Shown here piece by piece: positions 34,201 through 47,400 of a DNA stretch of 64,000 nucleotides. The stretch comes from Apostichopus japonicus (lineage: Eukaryota > Echinodermata > Holothuroidea > Aspidochirotida > Stichopodidae). The notes under the pieces are model-generated. The model searched no databases, had not been told where the DNA came from, and was given only the letters and a program-made list of their open reading frames with translations. Positions within the stretch are counted from its first letter, which is position 1; each line of letters begins with the position of its first letter. Position numbers and translations under genes: made by a program. The stretch covers positions 3,237,499-3,301,498 of the forward strand of contig NC_092565.1 of NCBI RefSeq assembly GCF_037975245.1. The letters are read 5' to 3'.

Positions 34201-36751
34201 TGTGACCTATTCAGCCATTTAGTCATAAATAGAAATACACCATTTGTATATGAAACTCCTTTCTTTGCCAAGTTTCCAGACAAAATAGCACAGGTGATAT
34301 TTCCTTCACAGCCCATTTGTAGTCATATTGGCAATACGTTTTTCAGTGAAGAATGGTTATGTATACGTAGGACTTAGGTTATGAAAGATCTGTCATGAAA
34401 ATGAATACCAAAAATGATGACTCCTAAAGTAACCAAATGATGGGTTTGATAATTCCCAGTATCAAACCGAGTTGTTAGCTTATCAGCTCTAGGCGTTACT
34501 TAGTTGTGTGTGATCACATAGTGAATACTGCCACCCACGATCTTCTTTGCTTGAAAATCAACAGGAATTGTGCATGCCTCCTAGCATTAAATTCACTGTT
34601 TAAAGTCCCATTTAGAAAGAAATGGATTATGTTTTGATAAGAGAGGTAATAACTGGAAAAAGTAGTGAGGTATTACAGATGTTCAATTGTATTGAATTTT
34701 TAGATATTTAAAACATTCCAGCCTTTGATTTCGATCATGAAAATGTATTCTTTGTGAAACATAAGGTGAAGTAACCTTAACAGGGAAGTTGGCCAAATTT
34801 CAGCAATGAGAAAAGAGCAAAAGTAGCCGATAAATTACATGCATCGATAGTCCAGGTGAAAAGTTATGTTTGGTTGATGACAGGAATGTTCCGTTCCTCT
34901 GTATCATTTGGAGATCTGAAGTTGACATGTTTTGTTTCAAAAGTGAACCTGAAGCAAGCAGGTGTGATGTCATAGATGCACACTGATCGCAAATTCCTTT
35001 TCCTTTCCAAATGTACATCCAATTTCCTTCTTCTTTAAAATTACGATGCATTAACCTATGAACACACTACATGGTCATTTTGTGGTATCGTCAACTTCAC
35101 CTTTATGGCAAAGTTGGTATCCCGTCCAATCCATGGTAAAAAATAATACTGAAGAACTGCAACTATGACATCATACTGTACCTCTTTACTTCAAGTTCAC
35201 TTATGGCACAACCTGTGACAATTTCAACTTTCAATTTCTCAACAATGGCTCAACTCTACCTCAAAATAAAATATGTACCTTGTGGAGTCAAATGGAGGGT
35301 TAAAACTAAATTTTCAGTGAAGAACCTGGAAGCAGTACTGCATGACAACCCCCTTTAAGGAGTTAAGCCTTGTTGGAGCTAAGGGTCCTTATACAAGTAC
35401 CATATTTCTTTAGGGAATATTTGAACTTTGAATTATTACATTATAATGTAATAGTACACTTTGCAAGTTGTAAGCATTCTTTTATAACAGAGTTTGAGCA
35501 ATATTAGAGTTAATAAATATGAAACAACTATCAGATGCTGTGGTGTTACTTTCAGAATTTGCTCAAGTCTTTTAATGCAGTGCACGAAAGGAACTTCCAT
35601 CTCTTTTTAAATTATATGCACATATTTAATTTTTCAATCTGTATTGTCTTGAACATTACTACTAATGACCCTACAACATTATTCACATAACATACACATA
35701 ATTCAAGACCAAAGCTTCCTAATGTAGCCGGCCAAAAACGCAGTGGCCTGGCGTAAATATATTTATAAGTTTGGGAGATTACAAGTGGCACCTTCAAATG
35801 AGGGTAGAGCCAGTTTACTCTGAGATCGTGGGGACAACTTAAAAAGGCAGAATGCTCACACAAAAACAAACAAAGGTAAAGTGGTGTGTTAACGATGCAC
35901 ATGGACATTGTATTAATATCGATGGGGTTACTTAAACTTAAGGTGAATTTATATAAATGGGTGTAACTTACATATCTCGGAAGTCTTCCTTCTTATAACG
36001 ACTCGACTGAACTTAATGGAAAAATAATACTTATCAGTCCCACCGAAAATAATAACAAAATGGCGGCGCGGGTCGACCGAATGCAATTTGAGAACGAAAT
36101 TGTCTCCTTGGGGAACTTCTAGGGCGGTTCACTTAGTTGGGGACATCTCTGGATTGGGTGGTTCCCTGGATAGCTCGCGACTCGGGGAAATAACCTCTTT
36201 GGGCATCTCAGCTCGGGGCATCTCTAGGAGGGACTGTTCATCACTCAGGTGGGTCATCGCAGGGGTTCACTTCCGGATCCAAACAAGGACGTAGAATTAA
36301 AATGGGGATTTATAGTTCCATCACAACAGAAAATGAGCACAACAAATAATAGAGTTACCAGATATTATCACATGATGAAATATAGTTCTGCCTCCATTGG
36401 TACAGCTTCGGGTCCTAAACTTTTATTAAATATGAAATTTCCTTGTAAAACAGTTCCAGGTGTTTACTAAAATAGAATATCCATTTGTAGAACAAGCTCC
36501 AGGTATTCACTAAACTTCTATAAAAACTCGATGGGTAAATATCTTCAAGTGTCCATTTAACTTCTAATTAATTTAATACTGGTCCTCTACTCTATTACTG
36601 GTGAAGTTAGTCTAAGAAAATCATTATGATCTCATGCCCAACCATTTCAAACTTAATCCTTCCCCTCTTTTCCTCTAACTATTACAAACTCGGCGTCAGT
36701 GTCTTTTCTTAATTTTCCCCCTACCATGCTACTGTCCCTATTCACTCCATC
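34200..36751. other. Intergenic sequence with no recognised gene
   Basis: Only short ORFs without family character. A small group of similar phrases (GGGGACATCTCTGG, GGGGCATCTCTAGG) lies at 36100-36240. Confidence 0.4.
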
Positions 36752-36915
36752 CCATAATAATAAGAATACATCTCATAATAATAAGAATACATCCCATAAT
36801 AATAAGAATACATCCCATAATAATAAGAATACATCCCATAATAATAAGAATACATCCCATAATAATAAGAATACATCCCGTAATAATAAGAATACATCCC
36901 GTAATAATAAGAATA
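36752..36915. repeat. 21-bp minisatellite, about eight units
   Basis: The unit CATAATAATAAGAATACATC plus C is repeated nearly perfectly about eight times, with a C-to-G... change (CCCGTAAT) in the last two. Because 21 is a multiple of 3, all frames stay open and give artificial ORFs. Confidence 0.93.
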
Positions 36916-38417
36916 CAAGGCAACTCACACATGACCACCTTAAACCAATTAAACACAAAGGTTGGACCATTGAATATTCATGATATTGCCTTTGTCTCAA
37001 CTTTCCCCTCTAATTCTAGACCAGCTTGCCCTCCACTTCCTGGTATCAGAGGTCCAGTGACCAACCAGCTGTCAATTAACACTTAATAAATAATGTACCA
37101 GACACATTACTTAACTTAAGGTGTCCTTGGGTACATTTAAATTAATCATCTATCACCAAAACATTCATAACCAACCAAAACAAAGTTATAAAATTGTCTA
37201 TTTAACCATGGAGGTAAAAAGATTTAACCCACAGTTCTGAAAAGGGATAGACTCTTGGAGCCATTCATATATTCCTAGAAAATAGGACCATGACACAAAA
37301 CAATTACTTAGCTTAAGAAAAAGACAGGTCGCACAGGGCCACCCGACCACTAACTGTTGCCATGTAGTAGTTAGCAATAAAAGTGAAAATTAAGGGAACT
37401 CCTAAATCTACCAAGTAAAGGTTATTCATTGTCAAATGAATGAAAACAAAAATAAGAAAATGAAAGAAAGTGATTAAATGGATAAAAATAAAAGTAGGAA
37501 AATAAAAGAAAATGATAACTATACATAACATTAACCAGGTTATGCTCTGGTTACACTAAGAAAAGAAGAAGAAAACTTATCAAATACTAATATGAAATAA
37601 TGAGTAACTATTTAGCACCACACACTCCTTCTCCCAGGAAAGAAAATGGAAAAGGATATCTTAGCCAACCCAAACTGTGGCTATGTTGTCTGACGGAAAC
37701 AAACTTCATGATTGTAATAATGTTTAGTTTTGGTAGACTTCTGGTTCATATTTATACACTATCGTACTATTTTTTATCGATTAAGCAAATATTTTCTTGC
37801 ACTTAAATATCTATAGTTTTGGTCTGCCATAATACAGCTTAAAAAAATCAGTAGGAAATCATAAAAATAGAGGGAACACTTCCATGTCAATTAACTATCA
37901 GTAATTATAAGTCACAGACATACAGAAGGCCCTCTTCACAATATCAAAGGAATCAGCACTAGTGTGAATATCCATAGTAGGGGATGTTTGCTGGAATGGG
38001 GGGGGGGGGAGGAGGGGGTCAGTACAGCCATCATGGGGTGGAGGTGGGTGTGGGAGGAGGAATGAGGACATGCTTTGACCAAACTTATTTCTTACTATCA
38101 TATTAGGCAAAGAACAATCTACTGAAGGTGCAGTTTCTGGGTTTGGATGTGAGATGAGATGAGATGAGGGGGGGGACATTGTTTAATGTTTCGAGTTTGA
38201 CTACCGTTATTAGAAATATGACATTGAAAGTATTGAAAAACCAAGGATAAGGTAACTTGTAAAGGACTATCCATGGTGTCTGTGGTTATCACATTGGAGT
38301 GAACTTGCTAAAACTATGACAGTTCCACATGGCTTATTTACAAACTGTTGTTGTGAGTCTTGCTGCGAGATCTTGTTTTTTTCCTGCCATCAGTCCAAGT
38401 TCAGAATCACTTCATCC

Positions 38418-41400
38418 TCAGTCCTCAACCATCAGCTTCATGTCATCTATGGTCAGTTTATCTCCTCTCATCTCCTTAGAACTGTGACAAGAAAAGACAT
38501 TCAAAGGAGATATTTGCAAAGTCAAATGGGAAAGGGAAGGGCGGACAATTACCCAAAATTAACACTGCATCTTCCAAAGTGGAGACAACTACTGGTCGAA
38601 ACGATAAAGTTTTGATGAATTATATCTGAAAGATTTGGAAAGCGGCTCAACAGGACACCTAGATATATCATCACCTCCCTGGAATTATTAATGGAATACA
38701 CTAGAAAAGGCGACAGGCATACTTTATATGAGAACATAAAAGTTTGAACATGTACACATGTTCAGCTGTTTTCAGTCAATACCAGATTTACCCAGATATG
38801 ACTGAATGAAACTTATCCAGACATCACCATGCCTACCCAGACATGACTGCACCATGCTTACCCATACATCACCATGCCTACCCAGACATGACTGCACCAT
38901 ATGCTTACCCATACAACACCATGCCTGTAGATGCAGACATGACTGCACCAACTTTACCCAGACATGACTGCGCCATGCTAACCCAGGTATCGCCATGCCT
39001 ACACTGATATAACTGCACCACATTTATTCAGACATGACTGCACTCTGCTCAGTGCTCACCCAGACCTGACTGCACAATGTGTACCCAGATATCACCATGC
39101 TACCATAACATGACTGCCCCTATATTTACCCAGACATAGCTGCACAAAAAAAAACCCAGACATGACTGCAACATGCCCACCCAGATATCACCATGACATG
39201 ACTGCACCACATTTACCGAGACATGATTGCATCAAACTTACAAAGACATCACTATGACTACCCAGACATGACTGCACCACATTGACTGAGATAAGACTGC
39301 CCCATATTAACTCAGACATGACTGCACCATGCTCACACAGACATCACCATCTTTACAGAGGCATGACTGCACCATGTTAACTCAGATAAACTACACAAAG
39401 CTTTAACCACCAAATAAGATAACAGAATGGTACTTACCCAGACAAGACATCCTTGGCCAATTTTCTTTTCTTCTCTTGTATCTTCACTATCTTCTCCTCT
39501 ATGGTTTTTTGACAGACAAATTTATGAATTTTGACATCCTTGGTTTTACAAACATGATGGATTCGTTTACAGACTTGATCCTCCAAAGTAGGGTTCCTAC
39601 ATGGAAGGATATGTGTTCATAAGTTAAACCAATATTGTGAGCAGGGGAAAAATGGAATTTTTGTTGCTCTTTGATAACCATATCAAAATATCAAAATGCC
39701 TGACCTATGACCTCACCAATGCATATCCATCATGAAGATATGGTTTCCACCAATCAGATTTAGATCGACTACCTCGGCTTTAAGGGACAGCAACATGACT
39801 TGAGTCTTCTGATTGGTGTTGAAATCCTCGACAGCTTCACTCCTCTCCTTCTGAGAGACTGTTCCACTTATTTTGAGGGTTTCTATATTTGCTTCTTGCA
39901 AGTGAAATTCCATAACCTCCAGCATCTGAGTCCACTGTGATACTACTACACACTTTGAACGTCCTCCCTCGGTGGAGTCCTCCCCATGCATCTCCCGAAT
40001 AGCGTCCAAAACCACCTTGACCTGTCCGACGATGCGAGGAAAAAAAAGAGAGCAACAGTTATTAGTAATAGCATTAGTCATAATCTATCACTGAAACCAA
40101 TCATGCATATCATGTCTATACTATTGAATTAACACTGATCAGTTTTCAATGCCATCCAAAGTCATTTCTTTTGATGAAAATCTGTGGACAAAACACTGAG
40201 TGATTTACAAAAGCTTACAATACTGAAGAGGGAAGCAAACTGTAAGCAGGAAGTATCTCACACCTTTGTCATTTCTATTCAGAAAGATATAAATAGATAT
40301 ATGCATAGGAGGTGGGGGGAGGCTGCAGCCCCCCCAAGCACATATTTTTGTGAAATTCGGGCACTTTTGGGACACTTTTTTGGGCACCTAATGAAAGAAA
40401 AATAAATTGCAATGTGTTTTTCAATGGTTAAACTTATCATTATTATTGTAACGACTTCCCGCAAAATTCAAACCGATATGGAATGGTAATAACATAGAAA
40501 TTTGATTGTATGTAATTTGCATGTGATGCAATAACCGATGCGTGCCTATAAGATGTGTAGATTAAGAAGTTGAATGCGCGCCCAGCGTATGAAAATTTTG
40601 GTTATATTTTTCGGGCAAGTGGTTACAGACCCCCAAATTAAACTGGGCTTCTATGCCTACAGTACTGATTTCGCTTAACTCCCGTTCGTTTTTTAATTCG
40701 TTGAAAGAAAAATAACCCGAAATTCTTCGTTTTTCATCGAAATTCCCCGATTTTTATCGATTGGTTATCTCAGTCATTTCCTTCGTGGAATTTTCAACAA
40801 TACGTTGAAATTCTTTTTAAACGAAATAGAAGGTCAATTTGTGGTTACGCGAAACGTCGGAAAACGCGTAACTTCGTTTATTAATATCAGTTAGACTTTG
40901 GTTCAGTCGTTTGAAAGAGGGAATATTTACAAAAGCATTCTCGTGCTTACATGAGTAGTAACACTCAAAGAAACGTGTAGTTAACCTGGCGGGGGACGTT
41001 TTCTGACTGTGAACCCAAAACTCTGTGACATAAGTCTTAACTTGGCCTGGCAATTTTACAGGCTGCAGTACAATCTATGTACCACGAGGCACCCTTCCAA
41101 ATAAGTTGAAGTTCTGTTTAACCATTTAAATAACAATGAATGGACATATAAACTTGGTTTACTTGCAGATTACGAAAAATAGTTATTTTTAAGAGATGTA
41201 AATTTGGTTTTTTATAAGAGTTGAAGTATGAAACTTTGTTTTCGAGCGAAAACATGTTACTTGAAGCAAAATAAAGATGCCCCGCCCATTCTGCGAGGAC
41301 GCTTCCATTTTTCAAAAAGGCATTTTCTCTTTTTACTTTTTCTGTTTTGTTTACAATTTAAAAATATGTGAAGAACTGAGTAAGGTACTGCAAACTATCT

Positions 41401-44400
41401 ATAAAAAACAGAAAAACGATGTTTTAAGCATGAATCATGTGTTCAATATAACTTAAGTAGTAGGCCAATAGTCATAAGCTCATGATAGTGTTGTCAATTC
41501 GTTTTCTCAGTTTCTATTTGTACGGAAGCGCAGAAGGGACATTGCATTGACGCGTTACCAACTTGACAAAACGACAAATTTCTGCAAATTGACAAGTTGC
41601 ACACTTACTACCATCTCGACAAAACGACAAAATTCAGAAAATTGACGTTTTGACGAGATAACGGATCTCGTCAATGCAGCAATTTTCTGCAAATTGACGA
41701 GTTGCACACTTACTACCATCTCGACAAGATGACAAAATTCAGAAAAATTGACGTTTTGACGAGATAACGGATCTCGTCAATGCAACAATTTTCTGCAAAT
41801 TGACGAGTTGCACACTTACTACCATCTCGACAAGTTGACAAAATTCAGAAAATTGACGTTTTGACGAGATAACGGATCTCGTCAATGCAACAATTTTCTG
41901 CAAATTGACGAGTTGCACACTTACTACCATCTCGACAAAACGACAAAATTCAGAAAATTGACGTTTTGACGAGATAACGGATCTCGTCAATGCAGCAATT
42001 TTCTGCAAATTGACGAGTTGCACAGTGACTACCATCTCGACAAGTTGACAAAATTCAGAAAATTGACGTTTTGACGAGATAACGGATCTCGTCAATGCAT
42101 CAATTTTCTGCTAATTGACGAGTTGCACACTTACTACCATCTCGACAAATTGACAAAATTCAGAAAATTGTCGTTTTGACGATATAACGGATCATGCAGC
42201 AATTTTCTGCAAATTGACGAGTTGCACAGTGACTACCATCTCGACAAGTTCAGAAAATTGACGTTTTGACGAGATAACGGATCTCGTCAATGCAGCAATT
42301 TTCTGCAAATTGACGAGTTTCACACTTACTACCATCTCGACAAAACGACAAAATTCAGAAAATTGACGTTTTGACGAGTTAACCGATCTCTTCAATGCAG
42401 CAATTTTCTGCAAATTGACGAGTTGCACACTTACTACCATCTCGACAAGTAACAAAATTCAGAAAAATTGACGTTTTGACGAGATAACGGATCTCGTCAA
42501 TGCATCAATTTTCTGCAAATTGACGAGTTGCACACTTACTACCATCTCGACAAGTTGACAAAATTCAGAAAATTGACGTTTTGACGAGATAACGGATCTC
42601 GTCAATGCAGCAATTTTCTGCAAATTGACGAGTTGCACAGTTACTACTATCTCAACAAGATGACAAAATTCAGAAAATTGTCGTTTTGACGAGATTACGG
42701 ATCTCGTCAGTGCATCAATTTTCTGAATTTTGTCATCTTGTCGAGATGGTATACGTAGTAAGTGTGCAACTCGTCAATTCGCAGAGTTGGTGAGTTGGCC
42801 TTCTGGTGACATCAAGTATTCTACGACATCATATCTTCCACGACATCAGATATTCCACAACATCAGAAATAGTTCAACACGATAAATGGTATTATGAATG
42901 TCCGATCCCAACAAAGTATTATCCTTCAATTTATAAGCAATGGTGTCGCAGGGTATCCTTCAGTAAAATAATGTCAATATCCTCTGTAGTAAAATAATGT
43001 CCTTTATAAGAAATGGTGTCCCGGAATATACTTTATTGTAAAATAATATCCTTTATAATAAAATAGTGTCCCAGACTGTCACTTGAATATCACAACTTCA
43101 ATAAAATGATAAGGAGTACAGGAACTTGAACTATGTAAATTAAGGTTTAAAACAAACTACCCAGCCATTAAAACTATCTTTCTCTTCTTTTGCAACTGCC
43201 TTGCTCAGATACTTATAGCCAACTGCCTAACTCCTTATACCCCTCACAAAACTCTTGTTAAAACTTTGTTACTAAAATATACACACACAGACCCCATTTC
43301 CTGTGAGAGCTAATTTCCAGGAAGAACAAGATAGTTGCCTAGCAACCTAGAAGAGGTAGAAGTGTAGAGGTTTTAATCCACAAGACAACATACAAATATA
43401 CTGTACAAATGTATAGCCCCTCTTTTCAGTGAGCACTGCACAATGCACCTAATAAACAAGTAAAACTATGGTACAAAACAAAACTTTATGTAAGAGCTGA
43501 CCATCTTACAAAAGGAAATAAGTATTCGAATAGGCATTCAATGAAATAGGTGTTCGAATACTTATTGGAATAGCTATATTTAGCATTCTCTAAGCATTCG
43601 AAGGAAAGAAGTATTTGAATACCTATTGGAATAGTTATTTTAAGTATTCAACTAGTTATTCTAAAGTCTGAATGCTTAAATTTTTGAAATACCAACTATA
43701 TAGCTATTCGAATACTTAGCAAATACTTGCTTATTACGATCGATCAAGACTAGGTTTTATTATCCTAGCCAAATCATTTTTCAAACACCTAGAAAAGAAC
43801 TTACTCTATCTACAATCAAACTTTTGTAACATTTGTAATATTCCTCTTCAACTTCTGGTAGAGTCTGAAAACGGCTGTAGTTAAACTAAGGATTCAAAAA
43901 ATCTTGGTCACTTTTCATAGATCTGAACTTCTAATATTCGATGATATGAATCCTGAGATGAGTTAGCTTTACCCAAATAGAGCCACGACACTAAATGTGT
44001 GTGTGTGTGGAGGGGCGTCCCCCCCCCCCCCCCCCCACAGGATTGATGCATTTTACATCGACAATGGACATCCTTTATTTTGAGATTCCATGTCTTGATA
44101 TGGTCATCAAACTGTTTAGGTGAAATAGAAAGATAAAAAAGTCTGGTAAGTTATTTTGAAATATCCTGAAATATCTTTTGTGAGTTTGACACCGACATTT
44201 ACATTTTTCGACAAATCTGCAAATTGCGCATGGAAAATTAGGAAAGATTGACTGGGCTTTCAGCCAAGTAACATACTGAATGACCGAACTATGTCAAACT
44301 GACATCAAAGATTGCGTCTGACACATTATTAGGGTGATAGACTGATTCTCAGCAATAGTATTGTCTCCTTTTTTGAAAATTTGGGTTTTTAGCGGTTTTA

Positions 44401-47400
44401 AGAGCATCGGGGTACGTCCCAGAAGTGAAAACCCTGCCTATGCGCTATGTCACATCCAGATTTTCAGCAACTACAGCCTACTGCCTGTCGGCGGTCAAAG
44501 GGTCGTTCATGAGTGGTCATCATGGAGATTCGAGACCATTCAGACCAATTGTGATATATTTTTCGCATATGTAATTTTTTTGACACCCAAAATCCCAGTG
44601 GGGCAACTGGGGGCAACAAACATTCATGGTGGGGCTGTCGCCCCACACGCCCCCCCCTTGGCTACGCCACTGTCAGACGGCCTAAATCATATTTTTCAGT
44701 TTTGACAGTGTTTGCTACAATTTAATTGTTATGATGAGGTACTTTTTTTCCACAGGAATAAGCTCTATTTGGTATTAAAATAAATTTTGAGCAGATTTAA
44801 AGGTTTGTTTATAAACAAGGCAACGGACACCAGTCCCGTGTTGTAAACATTGTACCATGTCAAGGGTCACTAATGATATATATGTATAAAAAAAATAGAG
44901 AAAACATTCTCTATTACACTGCCACAGTTTTTTGTCAAGTAGCTCTAAATGGTTGTAGTTTACACCGTGGAGTTTGTTCTGTTTTATACAAAACAAAGCC
45001 TGTGTCTGTTGACAAAGGTTTTTGTAGGCTGTTAGGAATGATATGGATTCAAGTTCAAGTATGTGTTTGAAAATAGAATGCATATTATCACTTTAAGCCT
45101 GAGTTTTCTGGTTTCTTTGTGTATTGTTGATAGGTATCACAACACGGTTCTGATAACCCCCATCAGGTGTATTGATTGCTTTGCGTGTCGACTTAACTGG
45201 AAGCTAATTATTTAGTCATGGTTTTGCGCAACTTTAGTTCGGCATGAGGGGTATATTTAGTACCGTATGAACTCTTTCCTTTCCATCTCTGGCCCTGAAC
45301 TGAACACAGGAAAAACCATACGTTGCTCTTTGTTTAATTATACAAAGTTTAGGCAAAATTTTAGTTCCCAAGAAAGAAAATCAGTATATCCACCGTCATT
45401 GCGATAAAGTGACTCATTACTTTACGCATTAATTTGGTTGATTTTGCTACCTTTATCGATGGCAAAAAGGGCAAGGGGAGGGAAAATACAAGCTGAACAA
45501 GAAAAAGAGAATGATGATTTATTTGTTCAACATATAGTAATACAAGGTGAACAAGACAATATAACTGCAAATAAGTAAAATATGTGAAAGGAAGTAAACT
45601 AAGAAACCCTTGTGGGTTTAATCGAATAGAGTACTTCCATCAAAGAAAATGGAAAACCTTAACACCTCAAAAAGAACCCACCCCCCCAAAAAAACAAACA
45701 GATAACCTTAACAAATAAGACAAATAACACTACCCCCCAACCACCACCACCTATCCCACCCCTAAAAAACGGATAAAATCAATAAAGGCTTTCATAGTAA
45801 TTTTTCAGATGTCGCCTGAACGAAGCCACGGAAGTATAAGATTTCAAGTTAATGGGAAGATTGTTCCACAAAGAAATAGATCGATAACGGAGGCTTTGCA
45901 TGCTCTTTGAATTACGACAAAAAGAAGCACGTAAATGACCAGCTTGTCTAGTATTACAATTGTGAATAGAGTGAACAATTGTATAAAAGGTAGCAAAACA
46001 ACTTGGAAGCAGATTATTCATAGCACGATAAGTAAACGTCAGAACATTTAAAGAAATGAGATCAGTGAACTTGAGCACGTTTAAGGAGGAGAATAAATGA
46101 CTTGTATTATCACGTGGAGCTGAAGATGTCACGTGCCTCACAGCCCGTTTTTGGAGAATGACAAGCTTATGTAGTAAAGTGAAATTTTGTTGTATGCACC
46201 CTTTTGAGTAATTACATGTATTACGTAATAGTTAAGTTTTTAGCGTTAGTTGTTTGCACGTGTATTGCCAGTTCTGTATACGTTGTCGTATGGCAAGCAG
46301 CGTCCCTGCAGAGCTCCGGGGGTTCGCCTCGTTACCCTTCCATATTTTCATCATTTTATTTAATCTTGGGTCGTCAATAGCCCAGATTTAACAATATCTG
46401 TACTGTCTGGAGGTCAGGAAGGAGATGTCCCCCTTTTTAGAGGCAGGATGCCTCAGGCTTTGGATGGTTCGGCTTCTGGCTCGAAGCCACTGGTTTTCCA
46501 AGATGGCGGATCATACCAATATATAGCGAGCTGGCTGGCGAGAGATGGATACTCGATGTACGCGATCTCCTTTACCACGAGCGTCTTCTTCTCCTTACCG
46601 CGAGCGTAGAGTCCTCTTCTTCTTTTTTATCGCGAGCGAGCTGACCCCAGTATAGTAAGAGATTAAGTATACATATTGTTTATATGCTGTACGTACCCTT
46701 ATTATTTAATCGAATTGTAGTTTTAACTTAGTGTTGCCCCTCTGGCTAGGTTGTACTTCACTGTGTAAAGTACATATGTTAGGTTGTATTATTGGGACCT
46801 TGGTCCTACGGGTTTATAGCGTGTCTTGTGTATCGTGAAGCACGTGGGTGTTATTGTGTACTTTTATACTGTACTATTACAGGACCGGTTGGGTTGGATT
46901 TTAGTTTACAGTTAAGTGTATTTTATTGTAACTGTATTTTAGTATTGTACAGCTCACAGTGTAAAGAGCGTATACGTATTTGTATTTTGTATTTTGAACA
47001 TTATTGTTACTGTTGTTACTATAGCGTTGTCCTAGAGCTTGCCCTTTAATCTTAGCCTTTTTGGAGTCTCTTGAGAGTTTGTGGGTTCAGGAGGTGAAAA
47101 TTCCTGCTGTCTAGGAACAGTTTAGGTGAAAAGGCCTATAATGTGTTGCAGCTGGCATGTGTTGCCCTGACCATTACTAAGGTGCCAAAAGTCCTCGCCT
47201 GTTGGCAAACATATTGTATTATTTCATATGCAGATTATTTCATAATGTTCATTTTACATTGTTCTTTATACACTTCATACATTTTATACAGTATTGTACG
47301 AGTGCTATGTCGTATTGCGGGTATTGATTCTTTAATTGTATTTGTGTATTAATATGTCATAGATTGAGCACAGGTTCCGTGCATACTTCACAGATTGAGT

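Noticed and set aside
36699-36983. Asn/Lys-rich heptapeptide-repeat protein
   Set aside because: It is an artefact of the 21-bp minisatellite; all frames stay open because the unit is divisible by three.
41739-42455. Repeated ORFs of 35-residue units on the minus strand
   Set aside because: These come from the 105-bp satellite, whose unit is a multiple of three. There are no codon or domain signs of a protein.
41570-42780. CRISPR-like array
   Set aside because: The whole 105-bp unit is repeated, there are no unique spacers, and the context is a eukaryotic intron.
46792-47352. Cys/Tyr-rich small ORFs
   Set aside because: They lie within the non-coding insertion at 46187-47623 and have no coding features.
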